Shown in pieces: positions 34,869-42,912 of a stretch of DNA of 64,000 nt. The number at the start of each line of letters is the position of its first letter. Positions within the stretch are counted from its first letter, which is position 1. The position numbers and the translations under genes are program-made. The notes under the pieces were generated by a model, which saw nothing but the letters and a program-made list of their open reading frames with translations, searched no databases and was not told the origin of the DNA. The stretch spans positions 1-64,000 of the forward strand of contig NZ_SDJP01000008.1 in assembly GCF_004114995.1 (NCBI RefSeq), in the 5' to 3' direction. Origin of the DNA: Halorubrum amylolyticum. Lineage in GTDB: Archaea; Halobacteriota; Halobacteria; Halobacteriales; Haloferacaceae.

Positions 34869-35888
34869 TCAGTCGTCAGCGTCGCGCAGGTGCTCGCAGT
34901 CGCCGGCGTGGACTCTGCGGGTCCCGTCGTCCGTCTCGATCACGAGCGCGCCCGGCGGCTCCACGTCGACCGCGGTGCCCGTCACCGGGCCGTTCGGGGT
35001 GTCGACGCGGACCCGACGGCCGAGGGTGCTCGCGCGCTCGCGCCACGCCGGCAAGATCCGATCCATCCGGTCCGGCGTCCCCGCGAGCGCCGCGAACCGT
35101 TCGAGGAGGACCGCGGCGAACCGGCGCCTGTCGACGGGCGCGCCGAGTTCGTCCTGCAGGGAGGTCGCGTCCGCCGGGAGCAAATCGGGGTCGACGTTGG
35201 CGTTGACGCCGATCCCCGCGACGAGCCACGAGACCCGGTCGGCCTCACCCTCCATTTCCGTGAGAATTCCCGCGAGCTTGCGGCCGCCGCGACCGCCGGG
35301 GGCGTCCGAGGCGCCGGGCGCGTCGGACGCGCCGCCATCGGCGTCGCCATCCGATTCGGTTCCGAGACCGCCCACGAGCACGTCGTTCGGCCACTTGATG
35401 TGGGCGTCGACGCCCGCCTCCCGGCAGGCGTCGGCGATCGCGACCGCGGCGGCGAGGGTGAAAAGCGGCGCGCGGGCAGGCGCCGCATCCGGTCGCAGTA
35501 CGAGCGAGAGCCAGACGCCCCCGCTGGGCGCGGTCCACTGCCGATCGAGCCGGCCTCGGCCGCCGGTCTGCTCGTCGGCGACGACCGCGACGCCGTCGGC
35601 CCCCTCGGCCGCCAGCTCGCGGGCGCGGTCGTTGGTCGACGGGAGTTGATCGTGGTACTCGATCTCGTAGGGGGCATCGAGCCCGAACTCGATACCGGCG
35701 GCGGAGTAGCCGGGGTCCTCGGGCGCGACGTATCCCTCGGAGGTCGAGCCGACAGCGAACCCCTCCTCGCGGAGGGACTCGACCGCCTTCCAGACCGCCG
35801 TCCGCGACACGCCGAGGTCGTCTGCGAGCGCGGGGCCGGAGACCGGGCCGTCGCCGAGGGCGTCGAGCAGCGCGCGGCGCGTGTCCAT
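34869..35888 (-). CDS. birA: Biotin--[acetyl-CoA-carboxylase] ligase, BirA-type with HTH
   Basis: A 339-residue protein. Residues 1-65 form an HTH_11 winged helix (GPALADDLGVSRTAVWKAVE). The ligase follows: QLPSTNDRARELA, EQTGGRGRLDRQW with the biotin-AMP loop, and HIKWPNDVLVGG. A Gly/Asp/Ala-rich insert near residues 185-205 interrupts the catalytic domain. The C-terminal SH3-like part (GRRVRVDTPNGPVTGTAVDV) is complete. The start at 35888 gives the standard N-terminus. The HTH suggests it may also regulate transcription, as in bacteria; its target is unknown. Confidence 0.92.
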   Translation of the reverse strand: MDTRRALLDALGDGPVSGPALADDLGVSRTAVWKAVESLREEGFAVGSTSEGYVAPEDPGYSAAGIEFGLDAPYEIEYHDQLPSTNDRARELAAEGADGVAVVADEQTGGRGRLDRQWTAPSGGVWLSLVLRPDAAPARAPLFTLAAAVAIADACREAGVDAHIKWPNDVLVGGLGTESDGDADGGASDAPGASDAPGGRGGRKLAGILTEMEGEADRVSWLVAGIGVNANVDPDLLPADATSLQDELGAPVDRRRFAAVLLERFAALAGTPDRMDRILPAWRERASTLGRRVRVDTPNGPVTGTAVDVEPPGALVIETDDGTRRVHAGDCEHLRDADD

Positions 35889-36115
35889 GTCGTCGGGGTC
35901 GGCGCGGACGCGCAAAGCCGTTCCGGGTCGGCGACCGGAACGCCTTCCTCCTCGCCGAGCCGGGACCTCCGAAGACACCGGGACACCGGGTTTCCGGTGA
36001 AACGGCGAGCGTTACCGAACCGCACGGAGCTGCGGCGGACTCGGCGAGTTCGGCGATGGAAGCGACGATCCGACCTCGCCACAAGACACAAGGTCTCACG
36101 GGCGAACGCTCGGGT

Positions 36116-36688
36116 ATGCAACCCTCCAAGGAGCGGGAGGCGTCCGACGGCGATCCGATGGACGACCTTGACGACCTCCTCGACGACGATCTCGCGGACG
36201 GCGAGGGCGACGACGGCTCGACGGCGGACGCCACGGCAGAAACCGAGGGCGTCGCCCGGACGGGTGCGGGCGGAGGCAAATCCGGAGGCGGTCGCGTCGG
36301 AATGGACGGGCGCTGGTTCTCCGCGAAGTCGTTCGCGATCGCGCTCGTCGCCGTCGGGATCGGGGTGTTCGCCGGCGGGGCGATCCCGCTCATCGGCGGG
36401 ACGATCGGCTCCGCCGCCGGCGTGTTCCTCGCCGCGTTTCTCGTGGGGCTGATCTTCTCGACGCGGAGGTACGCGGAGACCGGACTCGCCGGGGCCGCGG
36501 CGGGCGCGGGCACCGCGGTGACCAGCGTCCTCGGGGTCGGCTTTCTTCCGATCGGGGTTGATTACCTCCAGCAGTGGGGCCTCCCGCTGCTCGCCGTCGG
36601 CGGCGGACTGGGGCTGGTGCTGGCGCTGCTCGGTCACTACTTCGGCCGGGATCTCCGGGCCGGGCTGACGGAGGACATCGGCGGGTAG
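36116..36688 (+). CDS. Haloarchaeal membrane protein, DUF456-like
   Basis: A 190-residue protein. The first 70 residues are acidic and disordered (DDLDDLLDDDLADGEGDDG). Four hydrophobic segments follow, with IPLIGGTIGSAAGVFLAAFL resembling the glycine-rich motif of the DUF456 family. Short charged ends lie at both sides. There is no catalytic motif. It is between birA (divergent) and the EamA gene (convergent). Function unknown. Confidence 0.7.
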   Translation: MQPSKEREASDGDPMDDLDDLLDDDLADGEGDDGSTADATAETEGVARTGAGGGKSGGGRVGMDGRWFSAKSFAIALVAVGIGVFAGGAIPLIGGTIGSAAGVFLAAFLVGLIFSTRRYAETGLAGAAAGAGTAVTSVLGVGFLPIGVDYLQQWGLPLLAVGGGLGLVLALLGHYFGRDLRAGLTEDIGG

Positions 36689-36718
36689 AGCGACGGAACC
36701 GGCCGTCGACCCCCGTCG

Positions 36719-37660
36719 TCAGCGCGCGCGCAGCGCGTCCTCGACGCCGACGTACGCGGCGATCTCGTGGCGTTCGAGGACGACGAAGCCCGCGAGGATC
36801 GCGACGAAGCCGACGATCGCCTCCGCGTCGATCAGGCTGCCGAGCAGCGCCCAACTCCCGACCGCGGCGACGACGGGCTCCGCGTAGCCGACGAGGTGGA
36901 GCTGAGCCGGGCCGACCTCGTCGAGCAGCGCGAAGTAGATCAGGAACGCGACGACGCCCGACAGCAGCGTGAGGTACGAGAGCGACGCGATCGACGTGGC
37001 GTTCCAGACGATCGCCGCGGGCGACTCGCCGAGCAGGGCGGCGCCGACGAACAGCACCCCGGCGCCGGAGACCATCGCCCACCCCTGTAGCGCGGCGATC
37101 GGGAGGTCGGTGCGAAGCGGGCGGAGCAGCACCGCGCCGAGCGAGAAGGAGACCGCGCCGGCGAACGCGAGCCCGACGCCGAGCAGGGCAGCGCTACCGA
37201 GCCCGGCCTCCATCGGGTCGGCGATCACGATCACGCCGAGGATCCCGAGCGCGAACCCCCCGATCTCGAAGGGGCCGAGCCGCTCGTTCGGGAGGAGAAG
37301 GGCGGCGAACGTGGCGGTCAACACCGGCGCGAGGCTCACGATCACGGCGGCGACCGCACCCGTGATGTGGAGCTCGGCCACGTACAGCAGCCCGTGGTAC
37401 GCGGCGATCACGAAGGCGCCGGCGACCGCGACGCCGAGCCACTCGTCGCGGCCCCGAGGGACCGTCCTGCCGGACATGACCGCGGCGACGCCCAACACGA
37501 TGGCGCCGGCGACGGCGTAGCGCACGCCGGCGAACAGAAGCGGCGGGAAGTAGTGCAGTCCGGCCTCGATAGCGACGAAGGAGGTACCCCACAGCGTCGC
37601 GAGGAGAACGAACGCGGCGACGATCGATTCGGGAGTGGAAATGAGGGTCCGCAGATTCAT
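36719..37660 (-). CDS. EamA-family (DMT superfamily) transporter
   Basis: A 313-residue protein with ten predicted membrane segments in two five-segment EamA repeats. Typical parts are LLATLWGTSFVAIEAGL, IVSLAPVLTATFAALLLPNE, GILGVIVIAD and, in the second repeat, GYAEPVVAAVGSWALLGSL. The family moves small metabolites, often amino acids, outward. It is divergent from an Lrp/AsnC regulator, and a palindrome overlaps its promoter. That pairing suggests a Lrp-controlled amino-acid exporter, which is inference. Confidence 0.88.
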   Translation of the reverse strand: MNLRTLISTPESIVAAFVLLATLWGTSFVAIEAGLHYFPPLLFAGVRYAVAGAIVLGVAAVMSGRTVPRGRDEWLGVAVAGAFVIAAYHGLLYVAELHITGAVAAVIVSLAPVLTATFAALLLPNERLGPFEIGGFALGILGVIVIADPMEAGLGSAALLGVGLAFAGAVSFSLGAVLLRPLRTDLPIAALQGWAMVSGAGVLFVGAALLGESPAAIVWNATSIASLSYLTLLSGVVAFLIYFALLDEVGPAQLHLVGYAEPVVAAVGSWALLGSLIDAEAIVGFVAILAGFVVLERHEIAAYVGVEDALRAR

Positions 37661-37686
37661 TGACTATCTATTCGAAATCGGCAGAG

Positions 37687-37699
37687 ATAGTTAAACTAT
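37687..37699. promoter_or_regulatory. Palindromic operator overlapping the EamA promoter
   Basis: ATAGTT-A-AACTAT is a perfect 13-base palindrome 27-39 bases before the transporter ATG, exactly where its TATA box should be. A protein bound here would block transcription. The divergent Lrp gene is the obvious candidate regulator. Confidence 0.5.
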
Positions 37700-37741
37700 T
37701 CTCCCGGATTGGTCGGTATCTGGAATGAACAATCACACATA

Positions 37742-37759
37742 CGAATCTGATGCGATTCG
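37742..37759. promoter_or_regulatory. Inverted repeat upstream of the Lrp gene
   Basis: CGAATC and GATTCG are inverted arms with a 6-base spacer in the space between the EamA and Lrp genes. It may be a second binding site for the regulator. Confidence 0.35.
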
Positions 37760-37809
37760 GTTCCAAAACGACCGTCGATCTTGCACTCTACTCCAAGTAT
37801 ATCTGTCGT

Positions 37810-37819
37810 AATATATAAC
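37810..37819 (+). promoter_or_regulatory. TATA box of the Lrp gene
   Basis: AATATATAAC lies about 28 bases before the ATG at 37843, giving a leaderless message. Confidence 0.6.
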
Positions 37820-37842
37820 AGACCATCACGCGAACGGGACGT

Positions 37843-38325
37843 ATGGACGAGCGCGACGTGCGGTTGTTGAAGGCGATCTCGGACCTCGGCACCGGGAGTC
37901 CCGAGCGGCTCCACGAGGAGACGGACATTCCGGTGTCGACGATCCACTACCGGCTGAACAACCTCCGGGAGGACGGCGTGATCGAGAACGACCTGTACGA
38001 CCTCGACCACGAGGCGCTCGGGCTCGGCGTCACCGTGATCGTCGAGGTACTTGCGGACTACGAGGGCCCCTACGAGGAGTTCGCGGACGAGCTGCTCGCG
38101 GTGGAGGGCGTGACGGAGGCGTTCTTCACGATGGGCGAGACCGACTTCGTCGTCCTCGCGCGGCTCTCCTCGTCGGACACCGTCGAGCGCCTCATCAGCG
38201 ACTTCGAGGCGATCCCGGAGGTCGAGCGCACGAACTCGACGTTCACGATCTCGACCCTGCGCGACGAGCCGCGCGCGCCGGCGACGTACGATCTCGACAC
38301 GCTGATCGAGGAGCTGACCGACTGA
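37843..38325 (+). CDS. Lrp/AsnC-family transcriptional regulator
   Basis: A 160-residue protein. Residues 1-60 form the HTH (DVRLLKAISDLGTGSPERL, then VSTIHYRLNNLREDGVIEND). Residues 70-145 form the RAM ligand-binding domain (TVIVEVLADYEGPYEE, EGVTEAFFTMGETDFVVLAR). This is a complete Lrp/AsnC regulator, which normally senses amino acids. It is divergent from the EamA transporter with two inverted repeats between, so self-control and control of the transporter are likely. Confidence 0.9.
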   Translation: MDERDVRLLKAISDLGTGSPERLHEETDIPVSTIHYRLNNLREDGVIENDLYDLDHEALGLGVTVIVEVLADYEGPYEEFADELLAVEGVTEAFFTMGETDFVVLARLSSSDTVERLISDFEAIPEVERTNSTFTISTLRDEPRAPATYDLDTLIEELTD

Positions 38326-38390
38326 GGAACAGACGGTCTCGCTGGGGCAAAGGCGGCATTTTTGAGCAGAATCGGAGTTGCGACGGCCAC

Positions 38391-38396
38391 TTATAA
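38391..38396 (+). promoter_or_regulatory. TATA-like box before repeat element copy A
   Basis: TTATAA lies 18 bases before the first conserved block of copy A. Copies B and C have TTTAAG (40757-40762) and TTATAAA (53941-53947) at 19 and 20 bases. The spacing is constant, but it would put the transcription start inside the first stem, so its role is unsure. Confidence 0.4.
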
Positions 38397-38408
38397 GCCG
38401 ACTGCGGA

Positions 38409-38671
38409 GGCGCGTGCCACCGAGCGCCCACCGGGCGCGAGGTGCACGCGCGAGGGAGGCGGCGGTCCGGCGCGGCTCCGCCCGCGCCGGGCGTCCGCCG
38501 AGGTTGGGGAGGTGTGAGGTGCGGGGCGGTGCTGTGCGGGGTGGGACTCAAAGAGGCAGTCGCGAGGGCGGCGCACGCTCGCTGTGCGCTTCAGTCGCTC
38601 GCGTTGCTCGCTTCCTCCAGTGCTTGCGTCGCCTGCGCCGCCCTCGCGACTGGGGCTTTGGAAGTAGTCAC
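38409..38671 (+). ncRNA. Repeated structured element, copy A (core inverted)
   Basis: First of three related non-coding elements. It has a stem of GCGCGTGC with GCACGCGC enclosing a second hairpin (GCGCCC-ACC-GGGCGC bounded by GA on both sides), then a GC-rich hairpin, the block GAGGTTGGGGAGG, the block GGTGGGACTCAAAG, and a long stem. Long-stem arms are CAGTCGCGAGGGCGGCGCA at 38557-38575 and its exact complement at 38634-38652, then GGGGCTTTGG. The 58 bases between the arms match copies B and C only when reversed and complemented. No protein-like frame is present. It fills the gap between the Lrp gene and gatE. Family not recognised. Confidence 0.65.
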
Positions 38672-38770
38672 CGCGACGCCAGCAGCGACCGTTTATAAAC
38701 AAACCACAAAAGCGCGCAACACGCCAGACCCGGCGTTATCAATCACTCATAAACAACCCCACCACGCGTC

Positions 38771-40654
38771 TTACGACCGCTTCCCGATCTCCTCGCGCAG
38801 CACGTCGGAGACGACCTCGCCGTCGGCCTTTCCGCGAAGCGCGCCCATGGCCTCGCCCATCAGCCCGGAGAAGGCGCCCATCCCCTCTTCGTCGATCTGG
38901 TCGGCGTTGCGCTCGACGACCTCGACCACCGCCTCCCGGACCTCGTCCTCGCTCACGCCCGAAAGCCCGGCCTCTTCGACGGCCTCGGCCGCCGACAACT
39001 CGGGATTCTCGGCGAGCGTCGTCAGCACCTCCGGGACCCCCTCCTTCGCGAGGTCGCCGTCCTCGACGAGGTCGAACAGGTCGAGGAACTTCTCGTCGGT
39101 GAGGTTCTCGACGGGCGCCCCTTCCCGGCGAATCTCCGTCGTCGTCGACTCCAGCGTCGAGGCGGCGAAGGTGGGGTCGACATCCCGGTCGACCGCGGTT
39201 TCGAACAGGGGGAACCGCTGGCCGAACGCGACCTGCTCGGCGAGGCCGGCGTCGAGCCCAAACGCCTCGGCGTACCGCTCGGCCTTCTCGTCGAGCAGCT
39301 CCGGCCGCTCCACGTCGGAGGGGTCCGGCTCGACCGGCGGCACGTCCGTCTCGGGATACATCCGCGCCGCGCCCGGCAGGGGCCGGAGGTAGCGGGTGGT
39401 CCCGTCGTCGTTCGCGCCGCGGGTCTCCTCGGGGACGCCCTCGACGGCGGTCTCGGCGCGCTCGGCGGCCGCCTCGATCGCGAGGTCGGCGGTCTCGGGG
39501 TCGGCCGCGACGATGGCGACCGCGTCCTCGTCGCCGGCGCCGACCGCGTCGCGGAGGGCGTCGACCTCCGCCTCGGTCACGCCGTACGCCGGCAGCTCGT
39601 CGGTGTGGAAGATGCCGCCCGCCCCGTGGCGCTTCGCGTGGTCCGAGAGCTCCGTGCCGAGCCGCCGATCCGGCTGGATCTCGCGGCCGACGAGCCCGTC
39701 GAAGCCGAACAGCGGGACCGCGGTGACCTTCCCACCGGCGTCGAGCGCGCCGCGGATCACGCCCGACTCGGTGTCAGCGAAAGTGTCGGTCACGTCGCGC
39801 ACGTCGCCGACGCTCGCGTCGCGGTCGCGGAGCTCGTCGCGGATGCCGAGCAGTTCGGCCTGCCGCCCGACCTCGCCGCGGACGATGTCCTCGATCCCCT
39901 GCAGGTCCTGCACGCCCTTCACCTCGACGCGGGCGCCGTCGGCGACGGAGACGTTCACGTCCTGCCGGATGGTGCCGAGCCCGCGCTTGACCGCGCCGGT
40001 CGACCGCAGCAGCATCCCGATGCGCGCGGCGGCCTCGCGGGCACCCTCGGGGCTCCGGATGTCCGGCCCCGTCCCGATCTCGACGAGGGGGACGCCGAGT
40101 CGGTCGAGCGAGTAGACGACGCCCCCGTCGGTCTCCTCGACGCGCTTCGCCGACTCCTCTTCGAGCATGAGATCCGCGATCGACACGCGCCCCTCGCTCG
40201 TCTCGATCTCGCCCTCTTGGCCCAGCAGGATCGAGCGCTGGAACCCGGAGGTGTTCGAGCCGTCGATGACGAGCTTCCGCATGACGTGGGCCTGATCGAC
40301 GACGGAGATGTCGAGCAGGTTGGCGATCTGCAGGGCCACGGAGAGGGCCTCGTCGTCGACGCGGCGGGGCGGCTCGTCGTCCTCCTCGACGAGGCAGGTG
40401 GTGTCGTACGCGAGGTAGGTGAACTCGCGGTCGACGCGGCTCTCCTCCATCGCGGCGTCGTCGAGCTCGCCGAGCTCGCTCTTCGTCGGGTGGAGCCGGC
40501 GGGTGATCTCGCGGTCGGCCTCGTCCGGGTCGCGCTCGACGGTCGGGGAGTCACAGAACAGCTTCGTCGCCGTATCGAGCTGCTGGTGGATCTCCAGGCC
40601 GGCGACGAGCCCCAGCTCCTCGTAGTCGTACTCGGGGGTCGCGTCCGTACTCAT
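38771..40654 (-). CDS. gatE: Glutamyl-tRNA(Gln) amidotransferase subunit E
   Basis: A 627-residue archaeal GatE, which with GatD turns Glu-tRNA(Gln) into Gln-tRNA(Gln). The core is the GatB/E cradle: GLVAGLEIHQQLDTATKLFC, AYDTTCLVEEDDEPP, RSILLGQEGEIETSEG and QDVNVSVADGARVEVKGVQ. An AspRS-like insert spans about residues 285-415, marking GatE rather than GatB. The C-terminal YqeY-like tail ends GMGAFSGLMGEAMGALRGKA. GatD is not nearby. Copies A and B of the repeat element lie on either side of this gene. Confidence 0.95.
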   Translation of the reverse strand: MSTDATPEYDYEELGLVAGLEIHQQLDTATKLFCDSPTVERDPDEADREITRRLHPTKSELGELDDAAMEESRVDREFTYLAYDTTCLVEEDDEPPRRVDDEALSVALQIANLLDISVVDQAHVMRKLVIDGSNTSGFQRSILLGQEGEIETSEGRVSIADLMLEEESAKRVEETDGGVVYSLDRLGVPLVEIGTGPDIRSPEGAREAAARIGMLLRSTGAVKRGLGTIRQDVNVSVADGARVEVKGVQDLQGIEDIVRGEVGRQAELLGIRDELRDRDASVGDVRDVTDTFADTESGVIRGALDAGGKVTAVPLFGFDGLVGREIQPDRRLGTELSDHAKRHGAGGIFHTDELPAYGVTEAEVDALRDAVGAGDEDAVAIVAADPETADLAIEAAAERAETAVEGVPEETRGANDDGTTRYLRPLPGAARMYPETDVPPVEPDPSDVERPELLDEKAERYAEAFGLDAGLAEQVAFGQRFPLFETAVDRDVDPTFAASTLESTTTEIRREGAPVENLTDEKFLDLFDLVEDGDLAKEGVPEVLTTLAENPELSAAEAVEEAGLSGVSEDEVREAVVEVVERNADQIDEEGMGAFSGLMGEAMGALRGKADGEVVSDVLREEIGKRS

Positions 40655-40775
40655 TACGCCTCACTCCGACGGCGCGCGACTAAAAGGGTGGCAGTTCGCG
40701 CGAGCGCTGATCGACCGTGGGAATGAGGGTTAGAGACCGGCGATCGCGACACGATGTTTAAGCGAACGAGGCGGT

Positions 40776-41024
40776 GGCGCGTGCCGACGAGCAGCCGTCA
40801 GGCTGCGAGTCGCACGCGCGAGGGAGTCGCTGGCGGCGGAGCCGCCGGCGACGAGGCTGGGGAGGCGTGAGATGCTGTGCGGTTGCGGTCGGGTGGGACT
40901 CAAAGGGGCAGCCGTGAGGGCGGCGCAGGCGACGTAAGCACCACAACGAAGGAGCGGAAGCGACTGAGCGAGGAGCGCAGCGAGCGTGCGCCGCCCTCAC
41001 GGCTGGGGCTTTGGAGGTGTTCAC
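40776..41024 (+). ncRNA. Repeated structured element, copy B
   Basis: Same plan as copy A: stem GCGCGTGC with GCACGCGC, inner hairpin GCAGCC-GTCA-GGCTGC with GA on both sides, and a second hairpin (TCGCTGGCGGC with GCCGCCGGCGA). The blocks GAGGCTGGGGAGG and GGTGGGACTCAAAG follow. The long stem CAGCCGTGAGGGCGGCGCA is at 40909-40927, its exact complement at 40987-41005, and GGGGCTTTGGAGG follows. Stem sequences differ from copy A but stay paired. The 59-base core is in the same orientation as in copy C. It lies between gatE and tRNA-Leu. Function unknown. Confidence 0.65.
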
Positions 41025-41210
41025 GACCACGGCAGTGTAACCGACCCCACCCTACTTCGCTCACCGCGACGAGTTCGCTCGTGGAGGGTGGGGCTTTGAT
41101 GTGGGACTCGCCGTCAGTTGTCGCCGGGAAGGAAGCTGATCGTAGTCGTCACTCAGCGCGTAACGTTCGAAAGGAATTATGCGTGGGTGCTGTCGTAGAG
41201 ACAACACCGT

Positions 41211-41239
41211 GCATCGTGGGGGTGTACCCCGTGCGATGC
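41211..41239. repeat. Hairpin overlapping the 3' end of tRNA-Leu
   Basis: GCATCG and CGATGC are inverted arms enclosing a GGGG/CCCC pair with the loop TGTA. It lies just downstream of the tRNA on its own strand and shares the last bases. It could act in 3' processing or termination, or compete with the acceptor stem before cleavage. Confidence 0.4.
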
Positions 41240-41321
41240 GTGGGACCGGATTTGAACCGGCGGACCTCTACAGGACAGCGCCCTCAACGCTGCGCCGTTG
41301 GCCTGGCTTGGCTACCCACGC
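41237..41321 (-). tRNA. tRNA-Leu (anticodon GAG)
   Basis: An 85-base tRNA read on the minus strand. The acceptor stem is GCGTGGG with CCCACGC and discriminator A. The anticodon stem CAGCG/CGCTG holds the loop TTGAGGG, giving GAG at 41283-41285. The long variable arm and the T loop GGTTCAAATCC fit a class II tRNA-Leu decoding CUC. CCA is not encoded and no intron is seen. A TATA-like TTTTAATTAG lies about 35 bases upstream (near 41360). Confidence 0.96.
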
Positions 41322-41508
41322 TCGCGGTGTTCTGTCGCGTCTTCACGTACCCTTCCCCTAATTAAAAGCCCTTCCATTCGCCGGGACCGTGTCGGAGGTT
41401 GGCACCGATCGAGAGGACACACAACGAACGACCCGCCGGAACCGACCCCGTCGGAAGCGGCCCACCGGAACCGGCACGCGTTTGGGAGTGGCGACCGTCC
41501 GATCGCCC

Positions 41509-42069
41509 ATGTCCGAGTGGGCCCGCGAGAACGTCCCGTTGCTGACCGCCCTCCTGTCCGCCGCCGCGCTCGCGCTCGTGTTCGGCGCCGTCGGCGGCGC
41601 GATTCCGAGCGGCGTGCTTCCGCGCGCGAGCGACGCCGTCCTCGCCGCGCTCCCGCACCTGAACGCCGCAATCTCTCTGGCCGCAATCGCCACCATCCTG
41701 CTCGGCTGGCGGGCGATCGCTCGGGGGAACGTCGGCCGCCACAGGGCGCTCATGCTCTCGTCATTCGGGCTGTTCGTCGCGTTCCTCGGTAGCTACCTCT
41801 ACCGGCTGATCCTCGTCGGGACCGTCGAGTTCCCCGGTCCGGAGACCGTCTACACGTACGTCTACCTCCCGTTCCTCGCGGTCCACATCCTGCTCGCGAT
41901 CGCCTGCGTCCCGTTCGTCTTCTACGCGCTCCTGCTCGCCGCCACCCGGCCGTACGAGGAGCTGTATCACACCCGACACGCGCAGGTCGGGTTCGCCGCC
42001 GCGGCCCTCTGGCTGGTCTCCTTCACGATGGGGATCGGCGTCTACCTCATGCTGTATCACGTCTTCTGA
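41509..42069 (+). CDS. DUF420 family membrane protein
   Basis: A 186-residue protein with five predicted membrane segments. Conserved-looking parts are ALPHLNAAISLAAIATILLG, GRHRALMLSSFGLFVAFLGS and a C-terminal TRHAQVGFAAAALWLVSFTMG, with His residues in or near the membrane. This matches DUF420, a family often found with terminal oxidases and linked to their assembly or haem handling. The halocyanin gene is directly downstream in convergent orientation, which also points to respiration. The ATG at 41509 gives the usual length. Confidence 0.82.
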   Translation: MSEWARENVPLLTALLSAAALALVFGAVGGAIPSGVLPRASDAVLAALPHLNAAISLAAIATILLGWRAIARGNVGRHRALMLSSFGLFVAFLGSYLYRLILVGTVEFPGPETVYTYVYLPFLAVHILLAIACVPFVFYALLLAATRPYEELYHTRHAQVGFAAAALWLVSFTMGIGVYLMLYHVF

Positions 42070-42102
42070 CGCGGACCATCGGCGCCCGGGTGAACGATCG
42101 CG

Positions 42103-42819
42103 CTACTCCTCGTTCGCCATCTTGTGGGCCGCGTAGAACAGCGGCACGAGCAGCGCGCCGGCGAAGCCGAAGCCGAGCGCGAGCGCGCCGATGTCGCTGG
42201 CGGTGAGGTCGCGGCCGCCGGACCCGCCGTCGGTCGCGTTTCCGCCCGACCCCCCGTCTCCGCCGTCTCCGCCGTCTCCGCCGTCCCCCCCGTCTCCGCC
42301 GTCTCCGCCGTCCCCCCCGTCTCCGCCGTCTCCGCCGGGCGTTACGAGGTCGTCGTCGACCGATCCCACCGCGACCGCGCCCTTCATCCCGACCGCCTCG
42401 TGGGGGACGCAGACGTAGTTGAACGTGTCGCCCTCCTCGGCGTCGTCGAAGGTGTGCTCGAAGGTGTTCCCCGCCTCGCCGATGGGATCGCCGCTCTCGA
42501 ACGTCCCGTCGTTGGCGACGACGTTGTGGTCGCCGCCCTCGCCGGTCCACTCCCAGACGACCGTCGTTCCGGGGTCGATCAGGATCGCGGCCGGGCCGAA
42601 CTTGAGGCCGTCGACCGCGCCGACCTCCACCGTGACCTCGTCCTGCCCGGTGTAATCGTGGGTGCCGTCGTAGTTGTCGACATTGTCCAAGAAACCGTCG
42701 TACTGGGCGGCCGCCCCGCCGGAGCCGGCTGCGAGGCCGGTCGCGACGGCGGCGCCCGCGGCGCCGACCCTGAACAGCCCGCGGCGACTCATCGTCGTCT
42801 CGTCGGCGTTGGATCTCAT
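42103..42819 (-). CDS. Halocyanin (blue copper protein), Tat-exported with membrane tail
   Basis: A 238-residue protein. A Tat signal (SRRGLF at residues 11-16) leads into one cupredoxin domain of about 110 residues. Copper ligands are visible: His in GGDHNVV, then Cys, His and Met in YVCVPHEAVGMKG. A long GDG linker follows, then a C-terminal membrane anchor. A TATA box (CTTAAATA on this strand, 42846-42853) stands about 28 bases before the ATG at 42819, so that start is chosen over an internal Met. Halocyanins carry electrons outside the membrane. Confidence 0.92.
   Translation of the reverse strand: MRSNADETTMSRRGLFRVGAAGAAVATGLAAGSGGAAAQYDGFLDNVDNYDGTHDYTGQDEVTVEVGAVDGLKFGPAAILIDPGTTVVWEWTGEGGDHNVVANDGTFESGDPIGEAGNTFEHTFDDAEEGDTFNYVCVPHEAVGMKGAVAVGSVDDDLVTPGGDGGDGGDGGDGGDGGDGGDGGDGGDGGSGGNATDGGSGGRDLTASDIGALALGFGFAGALLVPLFYAAHKMANEE
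42250..42336. repeat. 9-base coding repeat in the halocyanin linker
   Basis: A run of CCGTCTCCG-type 9-base units, with some CCGTCCCCC variants. It encodes repeated Gly-Gly-Asp in the linker between the copper domain and the membrane anchor. In-frame slippage here would change linker length without breaking the protein. Confidence 0.85.
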
Positions 42820-42912
42820 ACCCCCATCTCCCGTCGTGCGCGTATTTAAGCTCCCGATACGCGGCGCCGGAAAACGACCGGCTCGGGGGAGTGGAGGCCG
42901 CCCGCCGCCCGA

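Noticed and set aside
41170..41220. Partial tRNA-like sequence GCGTGGGTGCTG on the + strand before tRNA-Leu
   Set aside because: It shares only the first bases of a tRNA acceptor stem by chance and does not fold as a cloverleaf.
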